Position numbers and translations under genes: made by a program
From: Hyphomicrobiales bacterium
GTDB lineage: Bacteria > Pseudomonadota > Alphaproteobacteria > Rhizobiales > Devosiaceae
NCBI GenBank assembly: GCA_027487555.1
Contig: JAIYDI010000038.1
Span: forward strand, 1-53,715
Length of the DNA: 53,715 nt
Reading direction: 5' to 3'
Shown here: one piece after another, positions 1 through 8,870 of the stretch
Numbering within the stretch: the first letter of the stretch is position 1
Layout of the letters: the number at the start of each line of letters is the position of its first letter
Notes under the pieces: model-generated
Database searches by the model: none
What the model was told of the DNA's origin: nothing
The model's input: the letters and a program-made list of their open reading frames with translations, nothing else

Positions 1-54
1 ATGCTCCTTCAATATCCCGATGATCTGATCTTCGGTGAACCTGCTGCGCTTCAT
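1..54 (-). CDS. IS3-family transposase OrfA, N-terminal fragment (partial at window edge)
   Basis: Eighteen codons are visible, reading MKRSRFTEDQIIGILKEH, the conserved opening of the HTH-containing OrfA protein of many IS3-family elements (transposase_8 type). OrfA binds the IS ends and, by frameshift fusion with OrfB, makes the transposase. The gene continues past the left edge of the window. The family assignment rests on this short but very characteristic N-terminus. Confidence 0.75.
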   Translation of the reverse strand, partial: MKRSRFTEDQIIGILKEH

Positions 55-118
55 CTCTGGTCCTTGTCGTGGAGCCAGAGCCTACCTCAAACTGGATTAG
101 CTCCAGGGGGCAACGTCA
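1..118 (-). mobile_element. End of an IS3-family insertion sequence, cut by the window edge
   Basis: The minus strand from 54 to 1 encodes the start of an IS3-type OrfA, and the sequence from 118 inwards begins TGACGTTGCCCCCTGGAGC, which looks like the terminal inverted repeat of such an element. The rest of the IS lies outside the window, so the far end and target duplication cannot be seen. It sits directly left of the primase leader of element A and may have removed or separated the left arm of that element. The exact outer base (118) is inferred from the TG start of the repeat. Confidence 0.7.
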
Positions 119-130
119 GGCGCAGTGGTG

Positions 131-206
131 ACACATATTGCCAAATATGACCTCGGAAACCCGCTCAGAGCCGCAACTCTAGCGGGTTTTCCTTTGAAAG
201 GTTATT
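131..206 (+). promoter_or_regulatory. Primase leader of element A: palindrome plus terminator-like hairpin
   Basis: A palindrome CATATT-GCCA-AATATG spans 134-149. It is followed by a 9-bp stem AAACCCGCT (157-165) / AGCGGGTTT (181-189), whose loop holds a further AGAG/CTCT pair, and then by TTTTCC. This looks like an intrinsic terminator or attenuator ending 17 nt before the primase start. A GAAAGG ribosome site lies at 196-201. The same arrangement occurs at 16211-16284 in element B with a compensating change in the stem, so the structure seems to be under selection. Confidence 0.6.
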
Positions 207-2543
207 ATGGCAATATACTACTTCGACGCGCCGGCAGGAGCCGGCAAAACGCATGTGCTAGTGGAGCACGCCCATCGGTTAGCCCAGAAGGGCCAAAAAA
301 CCCTGTTCGTGCAACCCAGCCGCGAACTCATCTCACGCACGATCAACGAGACGCTTGAGCCGCTTCATCCGACGTACCCGCGTCGTGCCATCCACGGCGA
401 CACTGATGCTAAGGTCACGGCGACTATTGTTGCGCATTTCCGTGACACGCCTCGCAATCAGGGCGAAATCCTCTTCATCACCCACGCTGCCTTCCTGCTG
501 CTGCCGTTCCTCGAGAGGGCATGCGACTGGATAGTGATCGTTGACGAGGTGCTGCAGGTTGACCTGTTCGAGAGCTTCAACATCCCAGATACTCACCGGC
601 TGATCACCGATGCGCTGACCTGTGTGCCCGGTGACGGTGGTTATGGCAGAATGCTTCCCGCGGTAAGCGCATATCCAGCGATGAGCCTCGATCAAATCGC
701 CCGAAATTCCCGCTGTGACCAGGTTTTGGCTGATTTCAGCGGCTTCGCTCACCGCATGCTGTCGGATAACTGGGAGGTTTATGCCAACCGGGATAATTTT
801 GAGCGGCTGATCGCAGGCGAAAATGGCGGTCAGCTCCAGACCTATTCATTGCTGGAGGCTGGGATTTTCTCCCGCTTTGCCGAGACCATCATTGCGTCAG
901 CCTGTTTTACCGAGAGCATGCTCTACCAGCTCTGGTCTGCTCGTGGTGTTCAGTTGCAATCGGTTGGGCCGGAGTTCTTTGACGGGCTGCGCTACCAACT
1001 GCATCGCAACGGCGCACAGGTCACCATCCGATATGTCCTCGACGATCACTGGTCGAAAACTAAACGCGACATGCCCGTTGATGGCGGCGGCACACTCGGC
1101 GAGGCGGTCATCTCGCAAGTTGGACAGGCGCTTGGCGGCGAGCCATTCGTCTGGATGGGTAACAAGGATCAGAAAGGCGCGTTCGACCACTTGTCCAATG
1201 CGAAACAGCTGCCCAACTCCCCGCATGGGCGCAACGACTTCCAGCAGTTCCACAATGTGGCGGTGCTGTCGGCGCTGAACCCGCCGCCGACCCATTTCGC
1301 ATTCATGGATTCGCTGGGCGTCAGTGGCGATGCGCTGAAAAACGCGCACTACCGGTCGGCGGTCTATCAGGCCGTTATGCGCAGCTCGATCCGAAACCCC
1401 AATGACCCCACGCCAAAGACCATCATCGTCATGGACCGACCGACTGCGCATTGGCTGGCAGATTGTTTTCCTGGTGCCCGTGTTGAGCAGCTCAAGATAA
1501 ACGCGTCGGTGCCACATCGTCCGCGTGGCCGACCTCGTGTTGGTGACGCGGCGCTGAGCCCTGCAGAACGTGCGCGGCGGTGCCGACTGAACAAGCGGGC
1601 AGCATCAGCGAACACTGCTACGGTGGGATATGGTTCAGTGTTCCCAACGAGGTTCAGTTCGACCAGCACCCTGCAACTGGAACTAGACCAAGTCGATGAT
1701 GATGGGTTCATAGCGCTTCTCGCCGAGCTGCATCAGCGTGTGGTCGAGGCGAAAGATGACAATTTCCTGATCTCGCCGGCTACATTCGATGCGGCCGTTG
1801 CAGGAGTAGATACTCAGCGGGGCTTGGACAACGTCACCCGAACGCGTGGCATTTGGCTTGATTTCGATGACGGTGATCTCGGTCACGACGATTTCGCAGC
1901 TGTCTTTCCTGCTGTTCGCCTCGCTGCCTTCAACACCTATTCCTCGACGGCCACCAGCAACCGCTGGCGCGCGTTCATCCCCACCTCACGCGACATGAGC
2001 GCTGAAGAGTACGCCGCTGTTGTGGGACAGATCGCGCGGCAATTGGTCGATCAGCGATGGGGCGACAGGTTAGGCAAGGGCAGGCGGCACGGCTTGGATG
2101 TGACCAAGATGCATGCGGCTTCACTGTTCTACGCCCCGTGCCAGGCGGCTGATCCAACTGCGTCATTCTTCCGCGATCACAAGGATCGGCGACGAACTGC
2201 CCTCGATGTAGATCGGTGGCTTGAAGGTGCAAGGAGCTTGCCAGCGGTGTCTGTGCCGACAACGCCATTGCTACATGGACCAATCGAACGGGCCGCAGTC
2301 GACAAGGCAATCGGCAGGTGGCGAGCAGCACCAGCTGGCTCCGGTCGTAGCGCCTTCTTTGCCTTATCAGCGCAACTGCGGCGTGCAGGCATGTCGGCTG
2401 TGGAACTGAAGGCGTTGCTCACGCAAGAGGCTGACCATGCGCGCTCGCCAAAGGAACGCCATGCCGAGATTCAAGGTTTGGTCGCAGCCGCTCACTTCAC
2501 AAAACAAGCCGCATCTCGGGAGGGTTTGGCGCGAAATTGCTAA
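207..2543 (+). CDS. Helicase-primase fusion protein of element A
   Basis: This 778-residue protein starts with a P-loop (APAGAGKTH, residues 8-16) and a Walker B-like DEV motif (VIVDEVLQVD, about 110-119), as in SF2-type or DEAD-like ATPases. A basic linker near 437-465 contains an AT-hook-like PRGRPRVG. The C-terminal part resembles archaeo-eukaryotic primases of phages and plasmids: LDFDDGD (about 550), a YSSTATSNRWRAFIP segment (about 578-592) and KMHAASLFYAPCQA (about 635-648). A PriCT-like tail with GSGRSAFFALSAQLRRAGM follows. It probably starts replication of the excised element. The start is fixed by GAAAGG 5 nt upstream. It is a close homologue of the gene at 16285. Motif assignments are by eye. 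Confidence 0.8.
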   Translation: MAIYYFDAPAGAGKTHVLVEHAHRLAQKGQKTLFVQPSRELISRTINETLEPLHPTYPRRAIHGDTDAKVTATIVAHFRDTPRNQGEILFITHAAFLLLPFLERACDWIVIVDEVLQVDLFESFNIPDTHRLITDALTCVPGDGGYGRMLPAVSAYPAMSLDQIARNSRCDQVLADFSGFAHRMLSDNWEVYANRDNFERLIAGENGGQLQTYSLLEAGIFSRFAETIIASACFTESMLYQLWSARGVQLQSVGPEFFDGLRYQLHRNGAQVTIRYVLDDHWSKTKRDMPVDGGGTLGEAVISQVGQALGGEPFVWMGNKDQKGAFDHLSNAKQLPNSPHGRNDFQQFHNVAVLSALNPPPTHFAFMDSLGVSGDALKNAHYRSAVYQAVMRSSIRNPNDPTPKTIIVMDRPTAHWLADCFPGARVEQLKINASVPHRPRGRPRVGDAALSPAERARRCRLNKRAASANTATVGYGSVFPTRFSSTSTLQLELDQVDDDGFIALLAELHQRVVEAKDDNFLISPATFDAAVAGVDTQRGLDNVTRTRGIWLDFDDGDLGHDDFAAVFPAVRLAAFNTYSSTATSNRWRAFIPTSRDMSAEEYAAVVGQIARQLVDQRWGDRLGKGRRHGLDVTKMHAASLFYAPCQAADPTASFFRDHKDRRRTALDVDRWLEGARSLPAVSVPTTPLLHGPIERAAVDKAIGRWRAAPAGSGRSAFFALSAQLRRAGMSAVELKALLTQEADHARSPKERHAEIQGLVAAAHFTKQAASREGLARNC

Positions 2544-2550
2544 ATACATG

Positions 2551-2880
2551 ATGAAAACAAAAAACCCTACTACCTATACGAACGCCAAGCTCGCAGTGGA
2601 TGCCAAGTTGGTTCAGCAGTTGCAGCAGATCGGTTTCGTCACCGGAATTGGTGACCTCAGTCGAGCGTTGGGAAAGAACCCGACATACTTTGCGTGCATG
2701 CGCAAACGAGGCTACAGCCTGCACATTGGCAGCCTCGCATTTCTTCAGGCCCGCCTTGCTCGTGAAATGCACGACACCGACGATGTTCGGAAGCGCGCCA
2801 AACTACGCATCGCGATGAGCGCCATCAACGAAGCAGTCCAGGAGAAGTGCAAGCTTCGCGAGCTGGAGCTGTTGAGCTAA
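2551..2880 (+). CDS. Small HTH-like protein coupled to the primase (element A)
   Basis: I do not recognise a named family. The 109-residue product has a conserved middle (TDLSRALGKN-type segment followed by TYFACMRKRGYSLHIGS) that looks like a Cro/XRE-type helix-turn-helix, and a basic helical C-terminus. It is nearly collinear with 19070-19399 in element B. An in-frame reading can be extended upstream into the primase gene, but homology between the two copies begins at the ATGs at 2548/2551. It lies 4-7 nt downstream of the primase stop and its own stop overlaps the next start. A regulatory or copy-control role is inference from position and shape. Confidence 0.65.
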   Translation: MKTKNPTTYTNAKLAVDAKLVQQLQQIGFVTGIGDLSRALGKNPTYFACMRKRGYSLHIGSLAFLQARLAREMHDTDDVRKRAKLRIAMSAINEAVQEKCKLRELELLS

Positions 2881-3095
2881 TGCGCGCTGAGGAAATCGAC
2901 AGGTTCGACACCCAACAGCGGATGTACAATCTCCGAACGGAGATTGAAGAAATAACGGTGTTGGTGCGCGAGCTTCGGAGACGGCATGCGGCGGCGGGAT
3001 ATGACCGGGCAGCAACGCGGCTGGCAGCAGCACAGGCGCAGGTTCAGCAATTGGCCGGAGCGCCCAGAAAGCCACTGGGAATGCCTGCGCCGTAG
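2880..3095 (+). CDS. Small coiled-coil protein, unknown function (element A)
   Basis: The start overlaps the stop of the preceding gene in a TAATG, so translation is probably coupled. The 71-residue product is strongly helical and charged, with a predicted coiled coil (RTEIEEITVLVRELRRRH and AATRLAAAQAQVQQLAG) and a Pro-rich tail. In element B the same slot with the same overlap holds an unrelated 81-residue protein (19399-19644). The slot therefore seems to exchange genes. Function unknown. Confidence 0.5.
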   Translation: MRAEEIDRFDTQQRMYNLRTEIEEITVLVRELRRRHAAAGYDRAATRLAAAQAQVQQLAGAPRKPLGMPAP

Positions 3096-3120
3096 AATGC
3101 TATCCCGCAAAGCCAGCCCG

Positions 3121-5658
3121 CTAGTCCCTCGCGACGACCGTATCGTACAAACCATAGTGGGTGAGCCCTCTGTGGCTTTCAATGCCGGTGTATCGGAGCG
3201 ATGCGTCTTCGTAGCGTCGAAACGCAAATACAGCCTCGTTCATCCGCTCTGTGTTGAACACTTTTAGCCGCACGAGCAGGTGGAAGTCCGCCACCGTTAA
3301 GCCCGTAACCGTGAGGAACAGGTCCGGCTCCAGTCTGGTGATAACATCCTGCAGAGTGTTCTCGCGGAAGTCGGTGAGGTACATGAAGGCCGGAATGCGC
3401 GTGGCAAACTTGATGAGCTTTTCCTGAACGAGCTTGCGCTTGGACTTGTATTCCTTCTCCTCGTCGCTCAGTTCCTTCTTCTCGCTTATCGTAAGTTCGC
3501 TGCTCTTCGCCTTGTTCTTGAGTTCCTTGACCTTGTCGCTCTTGTTGATGATTGTCTCGATGACGTTGTCCCCGAGAGCACGCCAGCCCTCGATGCGTTC
3601 GACGGCCGCCATCGCTTCGGGACTGTCCAACACCCGGCGCAACGTGTCGTTGTCAACGTTCACCAGCAGGGCGGATTCCCACTTGCGGGCTAGCAGCGTG
3701 GCGGACGTTCCCGCCATTGCAATGTCGAGAATCCCGCCCGCATCGATCTGCGTCATGTTCGCGCCGTCATAGGCCAGCACCGGCAGGAACGAGACAAGCT
3801 CCCGCACGGCGTTCTCTGGGTTCGCCTCGCCAGGCGAAAGCCCGATGCCATATTCGGAAAGCTGGCGGAGGGCGCGAGTGGGCGCGAAGTCAAACACGAA
3901 GCAGACCGGCTTGAGGATTTCTTCCTCGTTGGGGTTGTCGCCGTTGGGGTTCTTGATAGACCACGGGGACTGCACCCGAAACGCAGCCTGAAAATAGGTC
4001 TCCGGTGATTTCAGGTTGCGCAGCATCAGGATGGACGACCACTGGGCCACCGTCACACCCGTTGTAAGCTTACCGCAGGACAGGGTGATGGTCTTGGTGT
4101 CGAAGCCGCTGTCGACCGCACGACGAACCGGCGGCAGAGCGTCTAGGCCAATGCCAGCCGACGTACCCGCCGCGACGACAACGGCATAGTCATGCCAGAA
4201 GGTGTTCTGACGTTCGACCAAGAGGTTCGCCATCGCGTGACACGCCGCAACATTGGGCAGGAACCAGAACGAATGCTGCAGGTATGGCAGCAACCTGCTG
4301 TCCGAGTAAGGGAATGGCGGTCGCTTTCCCGTCTTTAGGCTCTCCACCGTCTGCGGCGTGTAGCCACCCCGGATGATCTCGAGCCACTTCTGCACGTCGT
4401 CCTTGTGCTTGAACGAGGCGGCATCACCTGTGCCGGTGGCAGCGAAGAATGTGTTCAAGTCGAACTCGTCAAATTCCCCGGCACTGGCAATCGCCAATAG
4501 CTCGTCTGGCATTTGGTAGGTCAGAAGCCGCATCTGCGGCAACGCGCCATAGGGATTGCGCTTACCGGGGTTCGTCGCGGCGAACTCGGCCTTGGCCCGT
4601 TGCTCGTCGGTGTAAGTCCAGTTGAATATCTGCTCTTCGATGAACTCGCCGGTCGCCAGCGCCTTGAACGGGGTGCCGGAGAGGTAGAGATAGGCCCTTG
4701 TGACAATGGGTAGGAACTCGGCCTCGTCCTCAGAGAGCACACCGAGGTCTTCGTTCACATCTTCCAGAGCGTCGGCATATTCGAAGCCAGCTTCCTTCTT
4801 GGCAACGGTCGCATCCTCGCCCTCGAAAAGCTCCTTAGCCGTCTCCCGCCATGCGCCGAAATGGTACTCATCGAACACCACCAAGTCCCAACGGATGGTG
4901 TGAATCCATTCGTTGCGCGGCTTGATGTTGCCGGCCTTGTCCCGCCCCAATAGGTCCTGGAACGAGCCGAAATAGACAAGCGGCGTTTCTGTGGGAACTT
5001 CACGCGGGTCGCCGCCAGCGTTGCGCGATAGGTATCTCCAGCCATCGAAATCGACATGCGATTCAAGGTCGGTCTGCCACGCGTCCTCAACGGCCGGCTT
5101 GAACGTCAACACAAGCACCCGCTTCGCGCCCAGCTTCTTGGCAAGCTGGTAGCTGGTGAAGGTCTTGCCGAAGCGCATTTTCGCGTTCCAGAGGAAGCGT
5201 GGAACGGCATTCGCGTCCTGCTCCCAGCGCGAATGGTAGTAGGCGAAAGTCTGTTCGACGGCCGCCGCCTGCTCTTCGCGCGGTGGGAAGGTTTCGTGGT
5301 GGGTGCCGGAAACCACCTGGCCGGTGCGCAACTCCGTGAGCACGGTGCGCACATCAGCGAGCGAGCACTGCATCCATTCCAGATGTGGATTGGGGAAACC
5401 CTTGCGCCTCAAGGCGTCGCGAACAGCGTGGTCGGTGATGACGCCGCCATCGTCGCGTTCAGCAGGTTCGTCCAGCTCGATAGTGAAGTTGGCGATAGCG
5501 GCCGTCTTGAGCTGTTCGGCCACCCGCTGCCGTACATCACGCGTCGTCTGGCCTACCTTGAGAAGCCCATGATGCGCCTCGTCGGCGATTGCATAGGCAT
5601 AGATGCGTGGGCGGGCCTCAGGCTTGGGCGCGAGGATTTCGTCGATGGTCTTAGTCAT
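3121..5658 (-). CDS. GIY-YIG nuclease / SF2 helicase fusion of a restriction-modification-like cassette
   Basis: This 845-residue protein opens with a GIY-YIG (T5orf172/MUG113-like) nuclease domain, residues about 18-50: YAYAI, then LKVGQTTRDVRQRV. An SF2 helicase follows, with a motif I-like KMRFGKTFTSY (about 158-168), a DEYH box in VVFDEYHFG (about 260), a YLSGTPFKA motif III-like segment and a late QAAFRVQSP motif VI-like segment. A Lys/Glu-rich stretch lies near residue 700. The start ATG overlaps the end of the methylase gene upstream by 8 nt, so the three minus-strand genes are coupled. It is probably the DNA-translocating and cleaving subunit of a restriction system. The biochemical role is inferred from domains and context. 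Confidence 0.75.
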   Translation of the reverse strand: MTKTIDEILAPKPEARPRIYAYAIADEAHHGLLKVGQTTRDVRQRVAEQLKTAAIANFTIELDEPAERDDGGVITDHAVRDALRRKGFPNPHLEWMQCSLADVRTVLTELRTGQVVSGTHHETFPPREEQAAAVEQTFAYYHSRWEQDANAVPRFLWNAKMRFGKTFTSYQLAKKLGAKRVLVLTFKPAVEDAWQTDLESHVDFDGWRYLSRNAGGDPREVPTETPLVYFGSFQDLLGRDKAGNIKPRNEWIHTIRWDLVVFDEYHFGAWRETAKELFEGEDATVAKKEAGFEYADALEDVNEDLGVLSEDEAEFLPIVTRAYLYLSGTPFKALATGEFIEEQIFNWTYTDEQRAKAEFAATNPGKRNPYGALPQMRLLTYQMPDELLAIASAGEFDEFDLNTFFAATGTGDAASFKHKDDVQKWLEIIRGGYTPQTVESLKTGKRPPFPYSDSRLLPYLQHSFWFLPNVAACHAMANLLVERQNTFWHDYAVVVAAGTSAGIGLDALPPVRRAVDSGFDTKTITLSCGKLTTGVTVAQWSSILMLRNLKSPETYFQAAFRVQSPWSIKNPNGDNPNEEEILKPVCFVFDFAPTRALRQLSEYGIGLSPGEANPENAVRELVSFLPVLAYDGANMTQIDAGGILDIAMAGTSATLLARKWESALLVNVDNDTLRRVLDSPEAMAAVERIEGWRALGDNVIETIINKSDKVKELKNKAKSSELTISEKKELSDEEKEYKSKRKLVQEKLIKFATRIPAFMYLTDFRENTLQDVITRLEPDLFLTVTGLTVADFHLLVRLKVFNTERMNEAVFAFRRYEDASLRYTGIESHRGLTHYGLYDTVVARD

Positions 5659-7243
5659 CGCCGGTGCCCATCGGGCGGATCATACGGTCGATGAAAGCGA
5701 TCTCGGTCTCTGTGATGTCGTATTTTTTGTAGAGCTCTTTGTCGGTCCAGTGTTGGTCCCAGTCTTGTTGTGGAAGCCACCGATAGACACCCTTCATGGC
5801 ATCCTGGCTGATCTTCCGAAGCGATACGAGGAACCTAGCAAACGACGTCTGTAGGTAGTCCGCTACTGCCTCTGCCTGTTTTTCAGTCCTCAGAGGTCCT
5901 GCAACAATCCATGTCTGGGTACAAACGGAGTTCGGCTCAGCAATGCTGGGCTTGCTCAGAACCGCATCGGGTATGATGTGTCCACCACTGCTTCCGGGGC
6001 CAGCTTTCGGCGCAAGAACCTTCCAGGCATCGATGAGGTGGGTATTCTTCGCGATGAGCGAACGCATCATCGCGCCACTTCGCCTACCCGCATTGGAGCT
6101 GGCGTAGACTTTGACTTCGCCTTCGCCCGGCTCACCAGGTCGAAACTCTTTGAAATTCGTCGCTAAGCCGAACGGTGTGTCGCCCGTTAAAAGCTCTTCG
6201 AAGCTCGGCTCGGTCCTCGCAAGCACCTTTTTGAGAATGCCCGCAGCACGCTCATCTCGAATGAACACATCGTACTCATAGAGGGCACGGGTGGTTGGCC
6301 CAACCACATCCTCGCCACGCACGAGCGTCACGGTGCAATCACCGTGATGCTCACGGTCCCAGAGGAAGTAGCAAACCCCACTCTTGAGGTCCACGCCGGG
6401 AAACACTTGCGCCGAGTTCGGATAGTCAACGAGGGAGCTCAGATGCCGGTCTCCAAGCATTGCTCTGCGGAACTCGTCCATTCCGCGCCCGCCCGCCATC
6501 CAGCGGGAAGGAATGACCATACTAATGTAGCGAGGCTCTAGTTCGGTCGCTTGCTTGACGAAGAGGTGATAAATTGAAGAATCGTTGGTTCCCCCACCGC
6601 CGCCGGTCATTTGGTACGGCGGGTTTCCGATAATTACATCGAACTGCATCTCGCCCCCGAAAAGCTCGCTCATGCGAGTCTTGATGTCGCTAGTATGGAT
6701 AAAAGCATAGGCGTGGTTGTCCAGCCCGTTCTCGCGATCGAAGGTGGCACGGGGCGCACCGCAGAACTCGCACCTGTTATCCTTCCACGCATGCTCAACT
6801 CGCTGGAACCAGATATTGCCCTCGTCACTCGCAAAGCTGCGAGCAATGGAATGCTCGCCGGTCGCGTGCTTCGAGCAATAGAGACTTCGGCGTGCGAGCA
6901 GCGTGGTCAGCGTCGTAATGCCGATGCCGAACACCTGCGCGGATAGGACATGATCGACCCGCGCCTGGAGGTCTGGGATTTCTGCTGCCAGCCCGGCAAT
7001 CAGCCGCGTGGTGATCTCCCGCAGGAACACACCGGATTTGGTGAACGGGTCCAGGAATTTGACCGAGCTGTCGGCCCAGATGTTCGCGCCGCCATTGCTG
7101 GCTGCCCACGCCTCGGCCAGCGTATCCAACATCCGGTTGGCAAATTCCGGTGGCGTGAATACCTCATCGTTGGAGAGGTTAGCGATACAGGTCAGAACAT
7201 CAGGGTTGCGCCCCCGTAGCGTAAACCCGGCCTGTTCGTTCAT
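5651..7243 (-). CDS. Eco57I-like DNA adenine methyltransferase subunit
   Basis: The product is 530 residues from the ATG at 7243. It has EVFTPPEFANRML (motif X-like), a divergent SAM motif FLDPFTKSGVFL (about 66-77), a Cys pair CEFCG (near 160) suggesting a small zinc site, and the catalytic NPPY in VIIGNPPY (near 206). This is the pattern of N6-adenine methylases of the Eco57I_RM / type ISP kind. The start overlaps the preceding stop as ATGA; a GTG at 7255 is also in frame. It lies between the small methylase-like gene and the helicase-nuclease. It probably both recognises and protects the target site. Confidence 0.8.
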   Translation of the reverse strand: MNEQAGFTLRGRNPDVLTCIANLSNDEVFTPPEFANRMLDTLAEAWAASNGGANIWADSSVKFLDPFTKSGVFLREITTRLIAGLAAEIPDLQARVDHVLSAQVFGIGITTLTTLLARRSLYCSKHATGEHSIARSFASDEGNIWFQRVEHAWKDNRCEFCGAPRATFDRENGLDNHAYAFIHTSDIKTRMSELFGGEMQFDVIIGNPPYQMTGGGGGTNDSSIYHLFVKQATELEPRYISMVIPSRWMAGGRGMDEFRRAMLGDRHLSSLVDYPNSAQVFPGVDLKSGVCYFLWDREHHGDCTVTLVRGEDVVGPTTRALYEYDVFIRDERAAGILKKVLARTEPSFEELLTGDTPFGLATNFKEFRPGEPGEGEVKVYASSNAGRRSGAMMRSLIAKNTHLIDAWKVLAPKAGPGSSGGHIIPDAVLSKPSIAEPNSVCTQTWIVAGPLRTEKQAEAVADYLQTSFARFLVSLRKISQDAMKGVYRWLPQQDWDQHWTDKELYKKYDITETEIAFIDRMIRPMGTGDD

Positions 7244-7899
7244 TGGACGCCCCACGATTGCGCTTTATCGTCAAAGCGAGCCAAGTCGCTCGCCTTTGCT
7301 TGCGGATAGTCTCGGGTGGGGGTGAATATTTCGTGCTTGCCAAGACCGGCGAACAACGTCCCTTCTTCGGCGAAGCCCGCCATGCCGACAAGCACATCGA
7401 GCCGGAAATCACGTCGCTGAAAGATACCCTTGCCGCGATAACCCCATTCGACAACGGTGATTGGTGCCCCACCATCTTCGCGCATGGTCATGGCATCGCC
7501 GTGGATCAGATTGACCGACAGCACATGTGACCCGGCCCGATATAGCTCATCGCCTGGCGTAAGACTGAGATAGTCCGAAAAGACCTCAAGCATGTTAGCG
7601 CGGCACTCGGTGATGTTGTCGGCCAGCAATTCGATACCGTAGCAGCACATGAGCCCGAGCAGGGCATAATTCTCTTTCTCGAATTGTGACTTGCCGAATT
7701 TAAGCTCCACTGCTGCCAGCTTCCGCTGCAGGATTGGGACAAGGAAATTTCCGCTGCCGCATGCCGGCTCCAAGAACCGAGAATCGATGCGTTCAGTCTC
7801 GCCTTTGACGAGATCGAGCATCTTTTCGACCAACCATTTCGGCGTGAAAACCTCGCCATGGTCGGCCACGCGCTGCTTAGATTTTATTAGAGTTGCCAA
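7240..7899 (-). CDS. Small methyltransferase-like protein of the same cassette
   Basis: This 219-residue protein has EVFTPKWLVEKMLDLV and a canonical SAM motif FLEPACGSGNFL (about residues 42-53). The usual NPPY catalytic motif is absent, so it may be a non-catalytic partner or need the larger methylase. It is the first gene of the three-gene minus-strand run and ends in an ATGA overlap with the next. The start at 7899 is a TTG with a weak upstream CAGG, so the true N-terminus is uncertain. It might also be a fragment of a once longer methylase, but its end is clean and coupled. Confidence 0.65.
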   Translation of the reverse strand: MATLIKSKQRVADHGEVFTPKWLVEKMLDLVKGETERIDSRFLEPACGSGNFLVPILQRKLAAVELKFGKSQFEKENYALLGLMCCYGIELLADNITECRANMLEVFSDYLSLTPGDELYRAGSHVLSVNLIHGDAMTMREDGGAPITVVEWGYRGKGIFQRRDFRLDVLVGMAGFAEEGTLFAGLGKHEIFTPTRDYPQAKASDLARFDDKAQSWGVQ

Positions 7900-8019
7900 G
7901 TACCTGATCCATAAGCCACGCGCTCGAACGATTCTTCGAAAGTGCGCGGGTTTACCCTAGCGTCTGCAATCGAGGCCGTTAAGTTCTTGCGTGCGCATAG
8001 GGTGATAAGTTCAGCTTAG

Positions 8020-8125
8020 GGGTCGGCTTTGCCCATAGCTGCCCCAACGCCTCGGAGGAACCTCCGCCCCGCTAGCCATATAGCGGCCCGCCCACGCCGA
8101 CGCTGTATGGGCAGATTTCTGAGTT
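8020..8125. repeat. Structured repeat, copy 1 of 4 (element A)
   Basis: The outer stem pairs GCCCATAGC (8031-8039) with GCTGTATGGGC (8102-8112, one bulged base). The inner stem pairs CCGCTA with TAGCGG around 8069-8086. A GCAGATTT run follows the outer stem. Related sequences lie at 9672-9775, 19652-19756 and 22301-22402, with changes that keep the outer stem paired (GCCCATA/TATGGGC here, GCCCTAC/GTAGGGC in copy 3). It may be a terminator, a structured RNA or a replication or recombination signal. It lies between the cargo cassette and the DUF6641-like gene. Confidence 0.6.
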
Positions 8126-8220
8126 GCTAACGCAAGCGGTCCCAATGTCGTGTTGACGCGATAATTGCTGACGCAAGCCGACGCCAACAACAGTGTCATT
8201 TCGGTAGGAATATCAGATAG

Positions 8221-8703
8221 ATGGCTGCATGCTTGCTTCATCGAAACGCGATGGAGAGCATGATGAGTATGCTGAAGGAACTGACGTTTGCGGCGGTGCC
8301 GCGTGAGAATTCGCTGACGCCCCAGCAGAAGCGGCGTGACAAGCTGATCTCCCATTTGCGGGAGCAACTGGCAATGGCGGAAGCCGAAATCGACGGGCGC
8401 ATCCATGTCGTCAAGAAGCGCCGCTGGGAGCGCACGCAGGACGGCCAGAAGCACTTGGTGGAGGTCAACAAGCGGCTGAAGCAGTGGTGGAAGCCGCAGC
8501 AGGATGGCAAGCTGCTTCTCACCGTGCGCTATGGCGCAAAGGCCATCGAGTTCGAAAAAGGCAAGGACGCCGTTCTGCTTGATGATGTGCGCGAGTTGGC
8601 AGCTGTGCTGCCGAAGCTGATTGCGGCGACGGAGGCCGGCGAACTCGACGGCCACATCACTTCGGTGACGAAGTCGAAGCAGCCGGTTGTGATGAAGCGC
8701 TAG
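8221..8703 (+). CDS. DUF6641-like protein (element A)
   Basis: The 160-residue product is basic and helical (TPQQKRRDKLISHLREQLAM) followed by a segment with RWERTQDGQKHLVEVNKRLKQWW and LLTVRYGAKAIEFEKGKDAV. This resembles the DUF6641 proteins seen in alphaproteobacterial mobile elements; that name is from memory, not a search. A second copy at 20920-21402 is almost identical, with conserved upstream DNA (GGTAGGAATATCAGATAG). Starts at 8221, 8251, 8260 or 8269 are possible; MLKELTF at 8269, with GGAGAG upstream, is a good alternative. Function unknown. Confidence 0.75.
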   Translation: MAACLLHRNAMESMMSMLKELTFAAVPRENSLTPQQKRRDKLISHLREQLAMAEAEIDGRIHVVKKRRWERTQDGQKHLVEVNKRLKQWWKPQQDGKLLLTVRYGAKAIEFEKGKDAVLLDDVRELAAVLPKLIAATEAGELDGHITSVTKSKQPVVMKR

Positions 8704-8870
8704 CCTGCGCCTGCTACAGCAACCTCAATGAGCGCGGATCACTCTGCGCTCTTTGCCCCTCAATCCGTCGAACGGCATTAAGTTTCCCACCGTGTTGCTG
8801 GTTGGTCGGTCGCCATCCGCGTCCAAAGTTGGCAGAAATCTCACCTGCAACTCTAAAGGACCTTCGCGAC

